A model generated the notes under the pieces. That model ran no database searches and was not told the origin of the DNA. It saw only the letters and a list, made by a program, of their open reading frames with translations. A stretch of DNA of 64,000 bases from Aptenodytes patagonicus (lineage: Eukaryota; Chordata; Aves; Sphenisciformes; Spheniscidae): positions 75,271,068 through 75,335,067 of the forward strand of contig NC_134951.1 of assembly GCF_965638725.1 (NCBI RefSeq), in the 5' to 3' direction. Position numbers and translations under genes: made by a program. Shown here piece after piece: positions 62,574 to 64,000 of this stretch (positions are counted from its first letter, which is position 1; the number at the start of each line of letters is the position of its first letter).

Positions 62574-63310
62574 CATAGAATCATAGAATAGTTTGGGTTG
62601 GAAGGGACCTCGAAAGGTCATCTAGTCCAACCCCCCTGCCGTGGGCAGGGACATCTTCAACTAGATCAGGTTGCTCAGAGCCCCGGCCAACCTGACCTTG
62701 AATGTCTCCAGGGATGAGGCATCCACCACCTCTCTGGGCAACCTGTGCCAGTGCTTCACCACCCTCAGCGCAAAAAATTTCTTCCTTATATCGAGTCTAT
62801 ATCTACCCCCCTTTAGTTTAAAGCCATTCCCCCTTGTCCTGTTGCAACAGGCCCTGCTAAAAAGTTCGTCCCCATCTTTTTTACAAGCCCCCTTTAAGTA
62901 CTGAGAGGCTGCGAGAAGGTCTCCCCGAAGCCTTCTCTTCTCCAGGCTAAACAACCCCAACTCTCTCAGCCTTTCTTCATAGGAGAGGTGTTCCATCCCC
63001 CTGATCATTTTTGTGACCCTCTTCTGGACCCGCTCCAACAGGTCCGTGTCTTTCTTTATGCTGAGGGCTCCAGAGCTGGACACAGCACTCCAGGTGGGGT
63101 CTCACCAGAGCAGAGTAGAGGGGCAGAATCCCCTCCCTCGACCTGCTGGCCACGCTGCTTTGGATGCAGCCCAGGATACGATTGGCCTTCTGGGCTGCGA
63201 GCGCACATTGCTGGCTCATGTCCAGCTTTTCACCCACCAGCACCCCCAAGTCCTTCTCGGCAGGGCTGCTCTCAATCCCTTCATCCCCCAGCCTGTATTG
63301 ATACTGGGGG
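62574..63310 (-). mobile_element. CR1 LINE, 5'-truncated, copy 2
   Basis: This has the same family, orientation and 3' end as the copy at 6235, and nearly the same length (737 bases). The ORF2 remnant includes [20 protein letters not shown] and [20 protein letters not shown]. It is frame-broken at 63050-63058. It lies antisense within the LATS1 intron. Confidence 0.95.
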
Positions 63311-63830
63311 AAATAGGAAAAAATTACAGTTTTGTTGTGTGATTGTTTTTTATTTTTTTTTAAAGTAGATCAGTTCTCAGATCCATTTTTACAGATTGAA
63401 CCTGCAGTCATTTTTGCAAACTGAAGAATGGTATGTGGCTGGATAATAAACTGGAAAGGTACTTTAAGTTAGTGGTTTTGTTGGATCCTTTGTATCTTGA
63501 AGCCTTTTGCTCCTACCCTTTGTTCTTGGATACAACTGAGAATTCCCAGGACACTTGCAGTTATATGGACCTTTTTTCAGGCACAGTGCCAGCGTAAGCC
63601 ATTTCTGCCATGTGTTAACCCACAGTTGTGTTGCCACAATAGTCCATACGGCATTGGCCTGTGAACACCACCGGGAACAGATACAGCGAAGTGGGAGAGC
63701 ATTTTTCTTGGTGGGGCTACTTGAGACAGCAAGTAGGAATGAAATGAGAATATATTTTGAGCTGGGATTGTTTTACGAACTGGATTGTAGCTGGGGTATG
63801 TTGGCCAGCTGTAAGAGGCTGATTTTTACC

Positions 63831-63862
63831 TTTTTTTTTTACTTTTTTTTTTTTTTTTTTTT
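63831..63862 (+). repeat. Poly(T) tract
   Basis: Ten T, then AC, then about 20 T. On the minus strand this would be a poly(A), but no retrocopy is recognisable beside it. Confidence 0.9.
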
Positions 63863-63941
63863 AATATATTGAAGGTTACAAACATTCTGGTTATTCCCCC
63901 CACCCCTCAAGTAGTAGGTAGTATTCAGGGTCAAAGCTGAA

Positions 63942-63969
63942 CAGATAGATAGATATCTATCAGTATCCG

Positions 63970-64000
<31 letters not shown>
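63942..64000 (+). repeat. Compound microsatellite, cut by window end
   Basis: GATA units, then a TATC inversion, then (GT)n from 63970 and (TA)n from 63981 to the edge. It probably continues beyond the window. Confidence 0.9.

Larger units (their letters stand above)
61314..64000 (+). other. LATS1: LATS1 intron after the first coding exon (cut by window end)
   Basis: No further LATS1 exon is found. The next one should begin with the UBA continuation (D-M-V-I-Q-A-L). The stretch contains a CR1 at 62574-63310 and simple repeats near the end. Confidence 0.7.

Noticed and set aside
62671-63368. Plus-strand open frames across the second CR1
   Set aside because: They are antisense shadows of the CR1 ORF2 remnant. 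The same shadows occur in the first copy at 6649-7057.

Overview
The window is vertebrate nuclear DNA, almost certainly from a bird and probably from Neoaves. Three things support this. There are two near-identical CR1 LINE 3' ends with the typical ATTCTATG-type tail. There is a 69-bp remnant carrying both ends of the bird LTR family that begins TGTTGTGGTTTAAC. The introns are compact and AT-rich, with three sharp CpG islands. I cannot name the species.

Three protein-coding genes can be reconstructed exon by exon with consistent splice phases. PCMT1 (protein-L-isoaspartate methyltransferase) is on the minus strand from 38120 down to about 3790. It has eight coding exons and two alternative C-termini, -WSRWK and -WSRDEL. 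NUP43 (a WD40 nucleoporin of the Y complex) is on the plus strand, 45033-53999, with eight exons that join into a 374-residue protein. LATS1 (the Hippo-pathway kinase) is also on the plus strand. Its promoter and noncoding first exon lie near 55.5-56.4 kb, its first coding exon is at 60963-61313 (117 residues), and the rest lies beyond the right edge. The order PCMT1-NUP43-LATS1 matches human 6q25.1 in inverted orientation. The genes are conserved neighbours rather than parts of one pathway: protein repair, nuclear pore, and growth control.

Layout: 1-3.8 kb is PCMT1 downstream flank with a possible longer 3'UTR. 3.8-38.1 kb is PCMT1, whose introns hold one young CR1, one old CR1, a diverged 76-bp tandem duplication and the mini-LTR. 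37.2-39.1 kb is the PCMT1 CpG island, with a perfect NRF1 palindrome and, farther out, three CCAAT boxes. 39.1-44.4 kb is intergenic, with a complete 386-bp solo retroviral LTR (6-bp target duplication) and an exon-like open segment. 44.6-45.5 kb is the NUP43 CpG island, 45.0-54.9 kb is NUP43, 55.5-56.4 kb is the LATS1 CpG island, and 56-64 kb is LATS1 with a second young CR1.

I found no CRISPR array, tRNA or rRNA. I found no convincing novel protein system. The less ordinary items are the intact-ended mini-LTR, the solo LTR between two divergent promoters, the open exon-like segment at 41.85 kb, the interrupted reading frame in NUP43 intron 4, and a frameshift shared by the two CR1 copies.
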